A stretch of DNA of 64,000 bases from Pseudodonghicola flavimaris (GCF_030164425.1 NZ_JASNJD010000007.1:124001-188000); one strand, 5' to 3'; positions 8,874 to 17,645 are shown, counted from the stretch's first letter. Notes: generated by a model not told the origin, from the sequence alone. A program made the numbers and translations.

Positions 8874-9443
8874 ATGGCAGACACAGACCGGTCGGGTTTC
8901 ACCCGGCGCACCCTTTTGGGTGCATTCGCCGCAACTGCAGTAGCAGCGGCACCGACTTATTCTCAGGCAGCGGGCTTTCTACGTGGCGGCGGCGACATCC
9001 GCCGGCTGCGAATGTACTCCGGCCGAACCGGCGAAAAGCTGGACATGATCTACTGGATCGACGGCGAGTACATCAAAGACGCCGTCAAGGAAGTGAATTA
9101 CTTCATGCGCGACTGGCGCGTCGATCAGACCAAATCGATCGATCTGCGCACGCTGGATATCCTGGCCGCCGCGCATAACCTGCTGGATGTGAGCGAACCC
9201 TATATGCTGCTCTCCGGCTACCGCAGCCCGCAGACCAACGCCATGCTCCGGTCCCGCTCCCGCGGTGTCGCCAAGAATTCGCTGCATATGAAAGGTCAAG
9301 CCGCCGACGTGCGCCTTGCCTCGCGCAGCGTCAACCAGATCTCCCGGGCCGCCCTGTCCTGCCATGCCGGCGGTGTCGGGCGCTACTCGCGGTCGAACTT
9401 CGTGCATATGGATTGCGGCGTGGTCCGGACCTGGGGCGCCTGA
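8874..9443 (+). CDS. DUF882/YcbK-like peptidase M15 family protein, Tat substrate
   Basis: 189 aa. The N-terminus FTRRTLLGAFAATAVAAAP is a twin-arginine signal. The mature part has the M15A-like zinc motif SLHMKGQAADVR and the later FVHMD, with SGYRSPQTNAML between, as in E. coli YcbK (MepK), an endopeptidase that cuts 3-3 cross-links. It is divergent from the L,D-transpeptidase that would make such cross-links, so the pair looks like a matched synthesis/cleavage unit. A strong terminator follows. Confidence 0.85.
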   Translation: MADTDRSGFTRRTLLGAFAATAVAAAPTYSQAAGFLRGGGDIRRLRMYSGRTGEKLDMIYWIDGEYIKDAVKEVNYFMRDWRVDQTKSIDLRTLDILAAAHNLLDVSEPYMLLSGYRSPQTNAMLRSRSRGVAKNSLHMKGQAADVRLASRSVNQISRAALSCHAGGVGRYSRSNFVHMDCGVVRTWGA

Positions 9444-9473
9444 GCCCGGCCGACCGCACTGCCGACCCGTTTG

Positions 9474-9499
9474 GCCCCCGCCCGGCGCGGGGGCTTTTT
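9474..9499 (+). terminator. Rho-independent terminator
   Basis: GCCCCCG (9474-9480) pairs with CGGGGGC (9488-9494) around CCCGGCG, followed by TTTTT. It ends the YcbK-like transcript. Confidence 0.85.
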
Positions 9500-9646
9500 C
9501 GTTTCGCCGCGCCCCGGCGCAGGGTTTACCAGCGCCCGGCCCGTATCGTAGAGAGGCACGATCCTCCACCCGCCCGTATTCACAGACAGGCCCGCCATGC
9601 GCCTTGCTCCATCTCTGACCGCTGCACCGTGCCGGTGGCCACTGCG

Positions 9647-10678
9647 ATGAAACCAGGGGTTGAGGTCGTGCTGTTCGGCGGGCTGGCTGTCGGGCTGCAT
9701 CTGCTGGTGCTGGCGGCGGTTCTGCCAGAAAGCGGTGCCGATTCTGGAGGCTCCGGCGGCTCGGAAGGCGACAGCCTGGTCAGCCTGGAAGCCGCCAGAA
9801 CCCAATTGGCCACTCAGGTCGCCCGCTGGGGCCAGGCTCCGGAGACGGCACCCGCGCCCGTGGCGCCAACCACCCCGCTGAGCGAACCGCGCCTGCCGGC
9901 GTCGGAGCCGGCTCAGACATCCGATACTCCGACGCCACTGCCCGTCCAACCAGCCCCGGCCCTGCCGCTGCCGCAACCGGACAGCCTGCCCGATCCGGTG
10001 GCGTTGCCGCTGGCGGCGCCCCAGCTTGCCAGCGCGTTGACGGAGCTTCCGGCGCTGCCCCGGGCGTCGGAGACTGCGCCGGAGACCCCGACCTCGGCCC
10101 CGGCCCCGGCGCGCCCGACATCGCCCGAACCGCCCAAGGCGCTGGCGCGACCCGCCGCCGAACCGGCCCCGACGGCAATGACCGCCCCGCCGCCGCTCCC
10201 GCCGCTTGCGAAACCGGCCCCGCGGCCAGCCCCGAAACCAGCCGGATCCCAGCCCGCCCCCGATCGCCCGGTGGCGCAGCGGGCGCAGCCAGCCTCTGAG
10301 GGAGCGGTGGCGCAGCGGGCGGCGGGCACCGGCGCCACCCCGATGGCCGGAACCGGGGCCCAGACCGGCGGCGCGACGCTCAACCCCGGGGCACGCAAAA
10401 GTCTGATGACCGACTGGGGCAGCCAGATCCGCGCCCGGATCGAGCGGCGGAAACGCTTTCCCCCGACCCTGCGGCGGGGCGGCCGGGTGGTGGTGAACGT
10501 TCGCGTCAGCCGCGACGGCGAATTGCTGGGAGTGGCACTGCGCCAGTCCTCGGGACAAGCGGCGCTGGACGAGGCCGCGCTGGCAGCCGTCACCCGCATC
10601 CGCCGCTTCCCTCCCGCGCCCGAGGCTCTGACCGGCAAAAGCTTTCTCTTCTCGATTCCGATCGCCTTCCGCCGCTAG
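9647..10678 (+). CDS. TonB-family C-terminal domain protein (energy transducer-like)
   Basis: 343 aa from ATG 9647. One N-terminal membrane helix (VEVVLFGGLAVGLHLLVLAAVLP) is followed by a very Pro/Ala-rich periplasmic spacer (about residues 60-235) and a TonB C-terminal domain (RIERRKRFPPTLRRGGRVVVNVRVSRDGELLG…RRFPPAPEAL). It would transmit proton-motive energy to outer-membrane receptors, or act as a TonB/TolA-like linker. No exbB, exbD or receptor gene is adjacent, so the partner is unknown. A 17-codon frame at 9597-9650 overlaps the start (GATGA). The stop overlaps that of the convergent PPK2 gene by 3 bp. Confidence 0.8.
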   Translation: MKPGVEVVLFGGLAVGLHLLVLAAVLPESGADSGGSGGSEGDSLVSLEAARTQLATQVARWGQAPETAPAPVAPTTPLSEPRLPASEPAQTSDTPTPLPVQPAPALPLPQPDSLPDPVALPLAAPQLASALTELPALPRASETAPETPTSAPAPARPTSPEPPKALARPAAEPAPTAMTAPPPLPPLAKPAPRPAPKPAGSQPAPDRPVAQRAQPASEGAVAQRAAGTGATPMAGTGAQTGGATLNPGARKSLMTDWGSQIRARIERRKRFPPTLRRGGRVVVNVRVSRDGELLGVALRQSSGQAALDEAALAAVTRIRRFPPAPEALTGKSFLFSIPIAFRR

Positions 10679-11505
10679 CCGGCCTGCCCCTCCGTGCCCC
10701 GCAGCCCGGCGACCAGCTCAGGTTCCAGGTTCAAGCTGCCGCGGGCCCGATCGATCAGCGCCGGGTCGAGCGGCGGCGGCGCCAGATCAACCCCGTCCGA
10801 GAGCACCTCCAGAATCCGGCGGATCGCATCGACCCGGGCGAATTTCTTCTGATCGGCCGCCACCACCTGCCAGGGCGCGAAATCCCAGGAGGTCCGGGCG
10901 AACATCTCGTTCACCGCCGCCTCGGTCGCCGCCCAGTGATCGCGGTTGCGGAAATCCTCCATCGTCAGTTTCCAGCGCTTCAGCGGATTGCGCAGCCGCT
11001 CCTCGAACCGGGCGCGCTGCACCTCCGGCGAGATATGGAAGAACAGCTTCACCAGCCGCACCCCGTCGTCCACCAGCATGCGTTCGAAGGCGGCGATCTC
11101 CTCATAGGCGGCGCGCCAGCGGTCGTCCGGTGTCAGCGCCTCGACCCGCTCCACCAGCACCCGGCCATACCACGACCGGTCGAAAGCCGCGATGGCGCCG
11201 GGCGGTGGCATCCGCTCCATGAAGCGCAGCAGGTAATGGCGTTCGCGGTAATAGTTGCGCGGCGCCCCGATCGGCCAGACCTTGAAGCCTCGAGGGTCCA
11301 GTGCCTGCGAGATCCGCCGGATCGTGCTGCCCTTGCCGGCCGCATCCCAGCCCTCGAACACCAGAACCGCCTTCAACCCCTGGGTCAGATAGGCCTGTTG
11401 CAGCTCTGCCAGGCGGATCTGCAGGTCCCTGAGCAGGCTGTCATAGCTGTCCTTGTCGATCTTCTGCCCCAGATCGACCTGATCCAGATGCGGCGCTGTG
11501 CTCAT
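10675..11505 (-). CDS. ppk2: Polyphosphate kinase 2 (PPK2)
   Basis: 276 aa. Walker A is VFEGWDAAGKGSTIRR, the lid/Walker B region is AFDRSWYGRVLVERVE, and PIGAPRNYYRERHYLLRF is the conserved middle block of single-domain PPK2. It transfers phosphate between polyphosphate and nucleotides; direction and nucleotide preference cannot be read here. ATG 11505 has AGGAG nine bases upstream and is preferred over GTG 11511, which is too close to it. The start lies inside the end of the upstream racemase gene (about 65 bp overlap), suggesting co-transcription. Confidence 0.88.
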   Translation of the reverse strand: MSTAPHLDQVDLGQKIDKDSYDSLLRDLQIRLAELQQAYLTQGLKAVLVFEGWDAAGKGSTIRRISQALDPRGFKVWPIGAPRNYYRERHYLLRFMERMPPPGAIAAFDRSWYGRVLVERVEALTPDDRWRAAYEEIAAFERMLVDDGVRLVKLFFHISPEVQRARFEERLRNPLKRWKLTMEDFRNRDHWAATEAAVNEMFARTSWDFAPWQVVAADQKKFARVDAIRRILEVLSDGVDLAPPPLDPALIDRARGSLNLEPELVAGLRGTEGQAG

Positions 11506-12262
11506 GCTCACCGGCTCCTCCCCCTCGCGTCAGGCGACAGTCCAGCCGTGGCATCCCGGCCCCGGCCCGTCGCAACATGTCCCAGGCCAGAACCAGATTG
11601 CTGGACAGCACCGGCAGCCCGGTTGCCTCCTCCAGCGCCGGGATGACGGAGAGCGTAGCAAGATTGGTACAGGACAGGAACAGCCCATCGACATCCGCGC
11701 CGGGGCCAGCAGCCAGCATCGCGCGCCCGGCGTCCAGAACCGAGACCGGCGCGATCCGGGCGACGCGGGCTTCCTCGGCTTCGGCGAAACTGCCGAAGAC
11801 CGGCGTGGCGATCCCCGCCTCTGCCAGACGTCCCCGCAAACGGTCCGACACGCTGGCGACATAGGGCGACAGCAGCGCCAGCCGGCGCAGACGCAGATGC
11901 CGGCAGGCGGCGATCAGCGCACTGAGCGGATCGGTGACGTGATCCGCCCGGGCCCCGGCGCGGATCTGGGCGGCGACCCGGGCCGCGCCGATCTGCGCCG
12001 TGCCGGAGGTGCAGCCATAGCCGATCACGTCGAACCGGCGCCCCCGCGGGAACAGCGCCGCCGCGCGCGGCAGGGCCTCCTCCATCTCCGCCAGGCTCTC
12101 CGGACTGACTTCCAGCCCGCTCGGCACACGGGAGACCAGCAGATCGCAATCCTCCGGCATCAGGCGACGAAAGTCCCGTTCGATCCGCTCATCGACCTGC
12201 AGAACGATCAGCCCCAGTGCCGGATCGCTGGCCGGCATACTGTCATAGCCAAAGACCTGCAT
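11441..12262 (-). CDS. Asp/Glu racemase superfamily protein (maleate isomerase/EutA-like)
   Basis: 273 aa. Two catalytic-type cysteines are visible in YGCTSGTAQIG and LSCTNLATL, as in the Asp/Glu racemase, maleate cis-trans isomerase and arylmalonate decarboxylase group. The start overlaps the stop of the M24 peptidase gene (GTGATG). The last ~25 residues (from about RGGGAGEHEH on) are read out of frame with the PPK2 start and look non-native, so the functional end may be earlier. With the M24 and PLP genes upstream it resembles part of the ectoine eut/doe set, but specificity is unproven. Confidence 0.75.
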   Translation of the reverse strand: MQVFGYDSMPASDPALGLIVLQVDERIERDFRRLMPEDCDLLVSRVPSGLEVSPESLAEMEEALPRAAALFPRGRRFDVIGYGCTSGTAQIGAARVAAQIRAGARADHVTDPLSALIAACRHLRLRRLALLSPYVASVSDRLRGRLAEAGIATPVFGSFAEAEEARVARIAPVSVLDAGRAMLAAGPGADVDGLFLSCTNLATLSVIPALEEATGLPVLSSNLVLAWDMLRRAGAGMPRLDCRLTRGGGAGEHEHSAASGSGRSGAEDRQGQL

Positions 12263-13422
12263 CACCCCTCCAGCACCGGGATGTCACGCGCCGCCGGCGG
12301 CGACAGGAACTCTGCCCCGGTCTCGCGCAGCACCACGTTTTCCTCATGCACCAGCATCCGCCCCGGTCCCAGCACGATCCCCGGCTCTAGCGTGATCACC
12401 ATGCCGGCCTCCAGCACGGTGCGATCCTCCGGGATCAGCGACAGCCCCTCGGTCAGCTGCAGCCCCAGCCCATGACCCAGCCGGCCACCACCGGGTTCTC
12501 CATGCGGGGAGAGCGCCGCCCGCAGCGCCCCATGCAGCTGCGCCGCAGTCTGGCCCGGGCGCAGCGCCGCCGCCACCTCCTCCACCGCCGCCACCAGCGC
12601 GGCATGGGCCTCACGCACCGCCGGGGACGGGGGGCCCACCGCGTAATTGCGGTCGAAGTCGCAGAAATAGCCGTCGCGCCGCAGCCCGGTGTCGAGCATC
12701 AGCACATCGCCCGGCCGCAGCGGCTCCGTCGTCGCCGGAGAGATCACGTCCTCATAGCCGCCGGGCGCCGCCGCCCCGGCCAGATAGGGCACCCAGTCGG
12801 CCCCTTCCTCAAGGCAGAGCCGTTGGAAATCGCGAAACACCTGATCCAGCGGCACCCCGGCGCGGGCGATCTCCGTCACCCGGGCAAAGGCACGGCCGGC
12901 GACGGCACAGGTGGCGCGAATGGCGGCGATCTCCGCCTCGGACTTCACCGCACGCAGCCCGGCGACCAGCCCGCTGTCGCCGTCGAAGCGCAGGCCGCAC
13001 AGCGCCTGCAGCCGGGCCCAGTCGGTCAGCGGCATGCGCAGCTGGGTCTCCAGCCCCATCGGCAGGCCGACCCGCGCCCGCGGCCCCAGCAATTCGGTCA
13101 GCGTATCGGCCAGCAGGCTGACGCCATCGTCCTCGGGCTGCGGCGCCGGCCAGGTGCGGATATCGGCGATCCAGCCGCGTGCCATCAGCGCCGCGCCGAT
13201 CGCCGGGATCACCGCCACCGGGTCGCCGGCGGCGGGCAGGATCAGGAACCAGGGCCGCGTCGGGCTTTCCCAAAACCGGGTGAGAAAGCCGGTGAAATAG
13301 AGGATATCGGCCTCGGTCGTCAGCAGCAGCGCGTCGCAGCCCACAGCCGCCATGCCCCGCTGGGCCCGTTGCAGCCGCGCGCGATATTCGCTTTCGGGAA
13401 ATCCGCGCGCGGGAGCCGTCAT
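12262..13422 (-). CDS. M24 family metallopeptidase (Xaa-Pro peptidase / DoeA-like hydrolase)
   Basis: 386 aa with creatinase N-domain and pita-bread C-domain. All five metal ligands are present: D in LMLDTG, D in CDFDRNY, H in GHGLGLQL, E in TLEPGIV and E in HEENVV. Candidates are an aminopeptidase P-like enzyme or a ring-opening amidohydrolase such as ectoine hydrolase. The start overlaps the stop of the upstream PLP lyase (ATGA), and the stop overlaps the start of the racemase, so the three are made as one unit. Confidence 0.82.
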   Translation of the reverse strand: MTAPARGFPESEYRARLQRAQRGMAAVGCDALLLTTEADILYFTGFLTRFWESPTRPWFLILPAAGDPVAVIPAIGAALMARGWIADIRTWPAPQPEDDGVSLLADTLTELLGPRARVGLPMGLETQLRMPLTDWARLQALCGLRFDGDSGLVAGLRAVKSEAEIAAIRATCAVAGRAFARVTEIARAGVPLDQVFRDFQRLCLEEGADWVPYLAGAAAPGGYEDVISPATTEPLRPGDVLMLDTGLRRDGYFCDFDRNYAVGPPSPAVREAHAALVAAVEEVAAALRPGQTAAQLHGALRAALSPHGEPGGGRLGHGLGLQLTEGLSLIPEDRTVLEAGMVITLEPGIVLGPGRMLVHEENVVLRETGAEFLSPPAARDIPVLEG

Positions 13423-14486
13423 GCCTCCGGTCCCTCACTCAGGATCAGAAGCACGCGGGACTGCGGCCCCGGAGCATCGCCCCCCGCTATCTTCTCCGCC
13501 GCACTTTCCGCCGTGACCTGGGCCAGAAGCCCGGCCAGCCCGGCAGCGCCCGAAGGGGTGCTGGGCAGTCCCGCCTCCGCCGCCAGATCGGCACCGGCTT
13601 GCCCCTCGGCCTCGGAAATCGTCATGAACGCATCGGCGTCGCGCGCCAGCCCCTTCAGCGCGATCAGCGAGGGTTCCTTGCAATCGAGCCGCCCCATCGC
13701 CGAGACGCCCCCCGGTGCCACCACCGCATGCCCCGCCGCGATCGAGGCCGCCAGCGCCGGCGCCTCCTCCGGCTCCACTACGGTGATTATCGGGCCATCG
13801 CCCCAGCGCGCCCGGATCAGCGCCGCCGCCGCCCCGGCCAGCCCGCCGACACCGGCCTGCAGGAACACATGGGTGGCCGGCGTCTCCATCGCGTCGATGG
13901 CCTCGGCCACCAGCACCAGATAGCCCTCCATCAGCCGATGCGGCCGCGTCACATAGCCGGGCCAGGAACTGTCGGACAGAAGCTGCCCACCGCCGGCCGC
14001 CGCCGCCGATGCCGCCGCCTGCATGCTCTCCTCATAGGTGGCGCCCAGCCGCACCACCTCCGCGCCCTGATCACGCAGCCGCTGGGCAAAGCTCTCCGGC
14101 ACTGTCTCGGCGATGTAGACGACGGCACGGGCGCCGAAGGCACGGGCGCCGGCGGCCACCGACATGCCGTGATTGCCGGCGCTTGCGGTGACATAGGTGC
14201 GGCCCCGGGCCTGGCCCGCCTCGGCATCGCAGGCGATCACATAGGCCGCCCCCAACGCCTTGAAACTGCCCAGCCCCATGCGGTCGCGCTCATCCTTCAC
14301 CCGGAGCTCCGCCAGCCCCAGCCGCCGGGCCAGATCAGGACAGGACAGCAGCGGCGTCGGTGCATAAACCGGACAGCGGCGCACCAGCGTCAGCGGGCGC
14401 GTCGAATCGACGGAGGGCATCGGGATGTCGGCGAGCGTGGTAAGCGCATCGGCGCGGCCACGGAAAGGATTGGGCAGCAGGTTCAT
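13419..14486 (-). CDS. PLP-dependent diaminopropionate ammonia-lyase-like enzyme
   Basis: About 355 aa from ATG 14486 (a GTG at 14534 would add 16 residues; neither start has a well-spaced ribosome site). Fold-type II PLP enzyme. The Schiff-base Lys lies in MGLGSFKALGAAY, the phosphate/substrate loop in TASAGNHGMSVA, and MGRLDCKEPSL with TPSGAAGLAGLL is typical of the DAPAL/threonine dehydratase group. It would eliminate ammonia from a diamino or hydroxy amino acid. First gene of the coupled trio. Confidence 0.75.
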   Translation of the reverse strand: MNLLPNPFRGRADALTTLADIPMPSVDSTRPLTLVRRCPVYAPTPLLSCPDLARRLGLAELRVKDERDRMGLGSFKALGAAYVIACDAEAGQARGRTYVTASAGNHGMSVAAGARAFGARAVVYIAETVPESFAQRLRDQGAEVVRLGATYEESMQAAASAAAAGGGQLLSDSSWPGYVTRPHRLMEGYLVLVAEAIDAMETPATHVFLQAGVGGLAGAAAALIRARWGDGPIITVVEPEEAPALAASIAAGHAVVAPGGVSAMGRLDCKEPSLIALKGLARDADAFMTISEAEGQAGADLAAEAGLPSTPSGAAGLAGLLAQVTAESAAEKIAGGDAPGPQSRVLLILSEGPEA

Positions 14487-14584
14487 CCCCCCAGCCGAGC
14501 CGAGAAGCCCCGCTGCGGTCAAGAGAATTTCCACCCGAACCGGCTTTCCCGGCGCCGGCGCGGCAGGAAAACCGCAGCGGCGCC

Positions 14585-14971
14585 TCAGGTGTCGCTGTCC
14601 TCCTGCCGGTTGCCGGGAAAAGAGGTCATCCCGGGAAACGGCGGCAACCAGAATTCGCGACGGGCCACCCAGAGCTCATAGGTCGGTTCGAACTGATCGG
14701 GGGCGTCCAGCGCGCCCAGATGCACCTCGATCTCGGCGCCGCTCCTGGCAAAGACCGAGGCGCCGCAGACGGGGCAGAAATGGCGGCCCTGGTACTGGTT
14801 GAGCTGGCCAGTGACCTGAACCGCCGCCGCCTCAAAGACGGCGGCGGCGCAAAACACCGCGCCGTGATGTTTCCGGCAGTCCATGCAGTGGCAGAGGCCG
14901 ACCCGTTTCGGCGCCCCGGTCACCCGAAGCCGGACGGCGCCGCAAAGACAACCTCCCGTCACATCCGACAT
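14585..14971 (-). CDS. GFA family (glutathione-dependent formaldehyde-activating-like) protein
   Basis: 128 aa. Zinc-binding cysteines appear in the order CLCG, CHCMDCR and CPVCG, the GFA/CENP-V pattern. Some members speed formation of S-hydroxymethylglutathione from formaldehyde, but many have no tested activity. It stands alone between the DAPAL-like gene and the one-carbon genes on the same strand; a link to one-carbon metabolism is tempting but only positional. Confidence 0.85.
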   Translation of the reverse strand: MSDVTGGCLCGAVRLRVTGAPKRVGLCHCMDCRKHHGAVFCAAAVFEAAAVQVTGQLNQYQGRHFCPVCGASVFARSGAEIEVHLGALDAPDQFEPTYELWVARREFWLPPFPGMTSFPGNRQEDSDT

Positions 14972-15078
14972 CTCTCCGCCCCCTTGCCCGGTCTGATCGC
15001 CAGTCTAAGGGGTCTCGCCCGCGCCGCAAGGCCGCCATTCCGGCCCGGCCCACCCGCGGGCACGGCCCCGGAGACAGC

Positions 15079-15107
15079 AAAACGGGCCGCCCTTTTCAGG
15101 CGGCCCG
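15079..15107 (-). terminator. Rho-independent terminator after the methyl-THF methyltransferase gene
   Basis: On the minus strand CGGGCCGCC pairs with GGCGGCCCG around TGAAAAG, followed by TTTT. It is 22 bp beyond the stop of the 15129-16187 gene. Confidence 0.8.
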
Positions 15108-15128
15108 CGTCCGACATCGGTTTGCCCC

Positions 15129-16187
15129 TCAGCCGCGGCGGCGGCGGCCCCCGGCGCGGCCACGCCGGCCGCCTTCGGCGCCCTCGGCCTCGGGCGGCTT
15201 GTTGAACCGGATCCAGGCGCTGCCATGGGCATCGTTGTTGGTGAGGAAATTGGCAGCGCGGATCGCTTCCATCTCCCGGCCCGGACGGTATTGAGTCGAA
15301 CCCAGACCGAAGAGCCCGCAGAAGGTCTCGTCATCCATTTCCTCGGGCAGCACCACGCCGGCCGCCGCCACCTGGGCGCGCTTCTCGGCGATGGCCTTCG
15401 GCCCCACCGGCAGCGCACAGGGGTTCATGATGGCGCTGGTCATCCCGGCACCGATCGCCATCGGCAGGAACGCGTTGTTGATGCCATGACGGTTCGGCAG
15501 CCCGAAGGAGATGTTGGAGGCGCCGCAGGTGGTATTCACCCCGAGCTCCTCGCGCAGACGGCGGACCAGGGCGAAGACCTGCTGGCCGGCGGTCGCCATG
15601 GCGCCGATCGGCATCACCAGCGGGTCGACCACGATGTCATGCGCCGGGATGCCGAAATCGGCGGCCCGCTCGACGATCTTCTTCGCCACCGCGAAACGGA
15701 CATCCGGATCCTCGGAAATCCCGGTGTCGTCGTTGGAAATCGCCACCACCGGCACATTGTATTTCTTCACCAGCGGCAGGACCAGCTCCAGCCGGTCTTC
15801 CTCCCCGGTCACCGAGTTCAGGAGCGGCCGGCCCTCTGCCGCCGCCAGCCCGGCCTCAAGCGCGCCGGGCACCGAGCTGTCGATGCAGAGCGGCACATCG
15901 ACCAGCCCCTGCACCAGCTCGACGATCCGGGTCATCAGGGGCGGTTCGGTCTCATTCGGGTTGGGGTTGGAGTTATAGACGACGCCGGCGTTGATATCGA
16001 GGATATTGGCCCCGGCGGCGACCTGGGCGATGGCGTCCTTCTCGACGGTGGAGAAATCCCCCGCCTCCAGCTCGGCGGCCAGCTTCTTGCGGCCGGTCGG
16101 ATTGATCCGTTCGCCGATCACGCAGAACGGCTCTTCAAAGCCGATGACGGCGGTCTTGGTCTTGCTTTCGACAATGGTGCGGGTCAT
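15129..16187 (-). CDS. Methyltetrahydrofolate:corrinoid methyltransferase (stand-alone MetH pterin domain)
   Basis: 352 aa from ATG 16187. The TIM-barrel pterin-binding domain is recognisable: FCVIGERINPTGRKKL, NILDINAGVVYN, PLCIDSSVPGALEAGL, PLLNSVTGEED, CGASNISFGLPNR. It moves a methyl group from methyl-THF to a corrinoid protein. A Gly/Arg-rich tail (about residues 335-352) is extra. In roseobacters a methionine synthase split into separate homocysteine-, pterin- and B12-binding proteins has been described; this gene, next to a MetF-like reductase, fits the pterin part. A corrinoid methyltransferase for methylamines or betaine is the alternative. Confidence 0.82.
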   Translation of the reverse strand: MTRTIVESKTKTAVIGFEEPFCVIGERINPTGRKKLAAELEAGDFSTVEKDAIAQVAAGANILDINAGVVYNSNPNPNETEPPLMTRIVELVQGLVDVPLCIDSSVPGALEAGLAAAEGRPLLNSVTGEEDRLELVLPLVKKYNVPVVAISNDDTGISEDPDVRFAVAKKIVERAADFGIPAHDIVVDPLVMPIGAMATAGQQVFALVRRLREELGVNTTCGASNISFGLPNRHGINNAFLPMAIGAGMTSAIMNPCALPVGPKAIAEKRAQVAAAGVVLPEEMDDETFCGLFGLGSTQYRPGREMEAIRAANFLTNNDAHGSAWIRFNKPPEAEGAEGGRRGRAGGRRRRG

Positions 16188-16200
16188 CAGGTTCGGCCCT

Positions 16201-17130
16201 TCAGCTGAAATTGGCAGGCTTGGCGGCATCGCCGCCGTTGTCGCGGGCCCAGCCGGCGTTGGTCTTGATGCCGCCGAGCGGGAAGAAATGGACGCTCTCG
16301 ATGTTGAAGTCGGGATGCGCCGCCTTATGCGCCGCGAGCTCGGCAACCACGTCGGTCGGCTCGTAGGGCAGCAGCAGCTTGGTCACGTCCATGGCGCGTT
16401 TCTGCAGCACCTTCAGCGAAGGACCGACGCCGCAGGCCACGGCGAATTTGATCAGCGTCTGCAGCTTGGCCGGCCCGGCGATGCCGATATGGATCGGCAG
16501 GTCGATGCCGGCCGCTTTCAGCCCGTCGGCCCAGGCGATGATCGGCTTGGCGTCGAAGCAGAACTGCGTTGCCAGCGCCATCTGCGCATCGCTCCGCTCG
16601 CTGAACGCCTGCTTCCAGCGCAGCGCCGCCATCACGTTGTCGGCACCGCCCGAGGGATCGATATCCCGGTTGCCCTCGGGGTGGCCGGCCACGTGCAGCC
16701 GCTTGAACCCGGCCTTGTCGAAAAGCCCGGTTTCCATCAGTTGCATGGAGCTTTCGAAATCGCCCTGCGGCGCGGCGAGCCCGCCGGCCAGCAGCAGCGC
16801 CTGATCGACGCCGGCCTCGCCCTGATACATGGCGATCCAGTTTTCCAGCGTGGCCTTATCCCTGATGATCCGCGCCGGGAAATGCGGCATCACCGGATAG
16901 CCCTCCGCCGCCAGCCGCTTGGCAGTGCGGACCATGTCCTCGATCGGGGTGCCGTCGATATGGGCGATATAGACGCGGGTGCCCTCGGGCAGCAGATCGC
17001 GAAAATCCTCGATCTTCTCGGCGGTGCGCGGCATCACCTCGATCGAATAGCCCTTGAGGAAGGCCTCGACCTCGGGCGACGACGGAGTGGGCGCCGCGAT
17101 CTCGCGTTTCCTGAAGTTCAACAAAGCCAT
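16201..17130 (-). CDS. Methylenetetrahydrofolate reductase (MetF-like)
   Basis: 309 aa from ATG 17130, which has GGGAGG six bases upstream; ATG 17157, overlapping the previous stop, would add nine residues. The TIM barrel of the MetF family is suggested by SIEVMPRTAEKIEDF at the start, the DQALLLAGG block and the IHIGIAGPAKLQTLIKFA segment. It would supply methyl-THF for the methyltransferase encoded 13 bp downstream. It is shorter and more divergent than enterobacterial MetF. Confidence 0.82.
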   Translation of the reverse strand: MALLNFRKREIAAPTPSSPEVEAFLKGYSIEVMPRTAEKIEDFRDLLPEGTRVYIAHIDGTPIEDMVRTAKRLAAEGYPVMPHFPARIIRDKATLENWIAMYQGEAGVDQALLLAGGLAAPQGDFESSMQLMETGLFDKAGFKRLHVAGHPEGNRDIDPSGGADNVMAALRWKQAFSERSDAQMALATQFCFDAKPIIAWADGLKAAGIDLPIHIGIAGPAKLQTLIKFAVACGVGPSLKVLQKRAMDVTKLLLPYEPTDVVAELAAHKAAHPDFNIESVHFFPLGGIKTNAGWARDNGGDAAKPANFS

Positions 17131-17153
17131 CGCGGCCTCCCATAGATTACGGC

Positions 17154-17450
17154 TCATGCCCGGCCGTTGTTGTCGATCAGCGCCTTCAGACGCTCCGCAT
17201 CGTAGTCCGCTTCCAGCCGCGTGGCGTGAAGCTCGGCAACCGCCTCGGGCGCACCCTCGGCCTCGAAAGGATCGGCCTTGCGCCACTCCGCCAGATAGGC
17301 ATCCGTCCCCGCCGCCCCGGCCTTCATCGCCGCCCGGTCGATCGCCTTCTCGAACCGCTCGTCCAGCACCCGCTTGGTCGCCCGCCGTCCCTTGCCCACG
17401 ATCACCTGGGCCGGGATGTCGCGCCAATAAACGATGGTAACCTCCGGCAT
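17154..17450 (-). CDS. 'Virulence factor' family small protein
   Basis: 98-aa soluble protein starting MPEVTIVYWRDIPAQVIVGKGRR, matching a family named 'virulence factor' in databases without a known biochemical role. The conserved core is IVYWRDIPAQV followed by a charged helical C-half. It starts the one-carbon operon; its stop touches the alternative start of the MetF-like gene. Consistent linkage to these genes in related bacteria suggests an accessory role in corrinoid/folate methyl transfer, which is inference. Confidence 0.75.
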   Translation of the reverse strand: MPEVTIVYWRDIPAQVIVGKGRRATKRVLDERFEKAIDRAAMKAGAAGTDAYLAEWRKADPFEAEGAPEAVAELHATRLEADYDAERLKALIDNNGRA

Positions 17451-17645
17451 CTGGCTGATTCTCCTGTTTCCTCCCCTCCCTCTCTAAGCCACCCGCCCGC
17501 CGCGCCGCGGCCGGTTTTCGACGGAAAGGGCGCGATCCGCGACCAAGCCCGGGGGAAGAAACCGCTCGCCGAACGACATCCCTTGCGCGGCGGCCTGTGA
17601 GCACATAGCTTGAGGTTAACTCGAAAATCGGAGGGCGTGTAAATC

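Noticed and set aside
11411-11510. Frameshift joining the racemase and PPK2 genes
   Set aside because: Each has a complete domain and PPK2 has its own ribosome site. The overlap is explained by the racemase reading on past its natural end.
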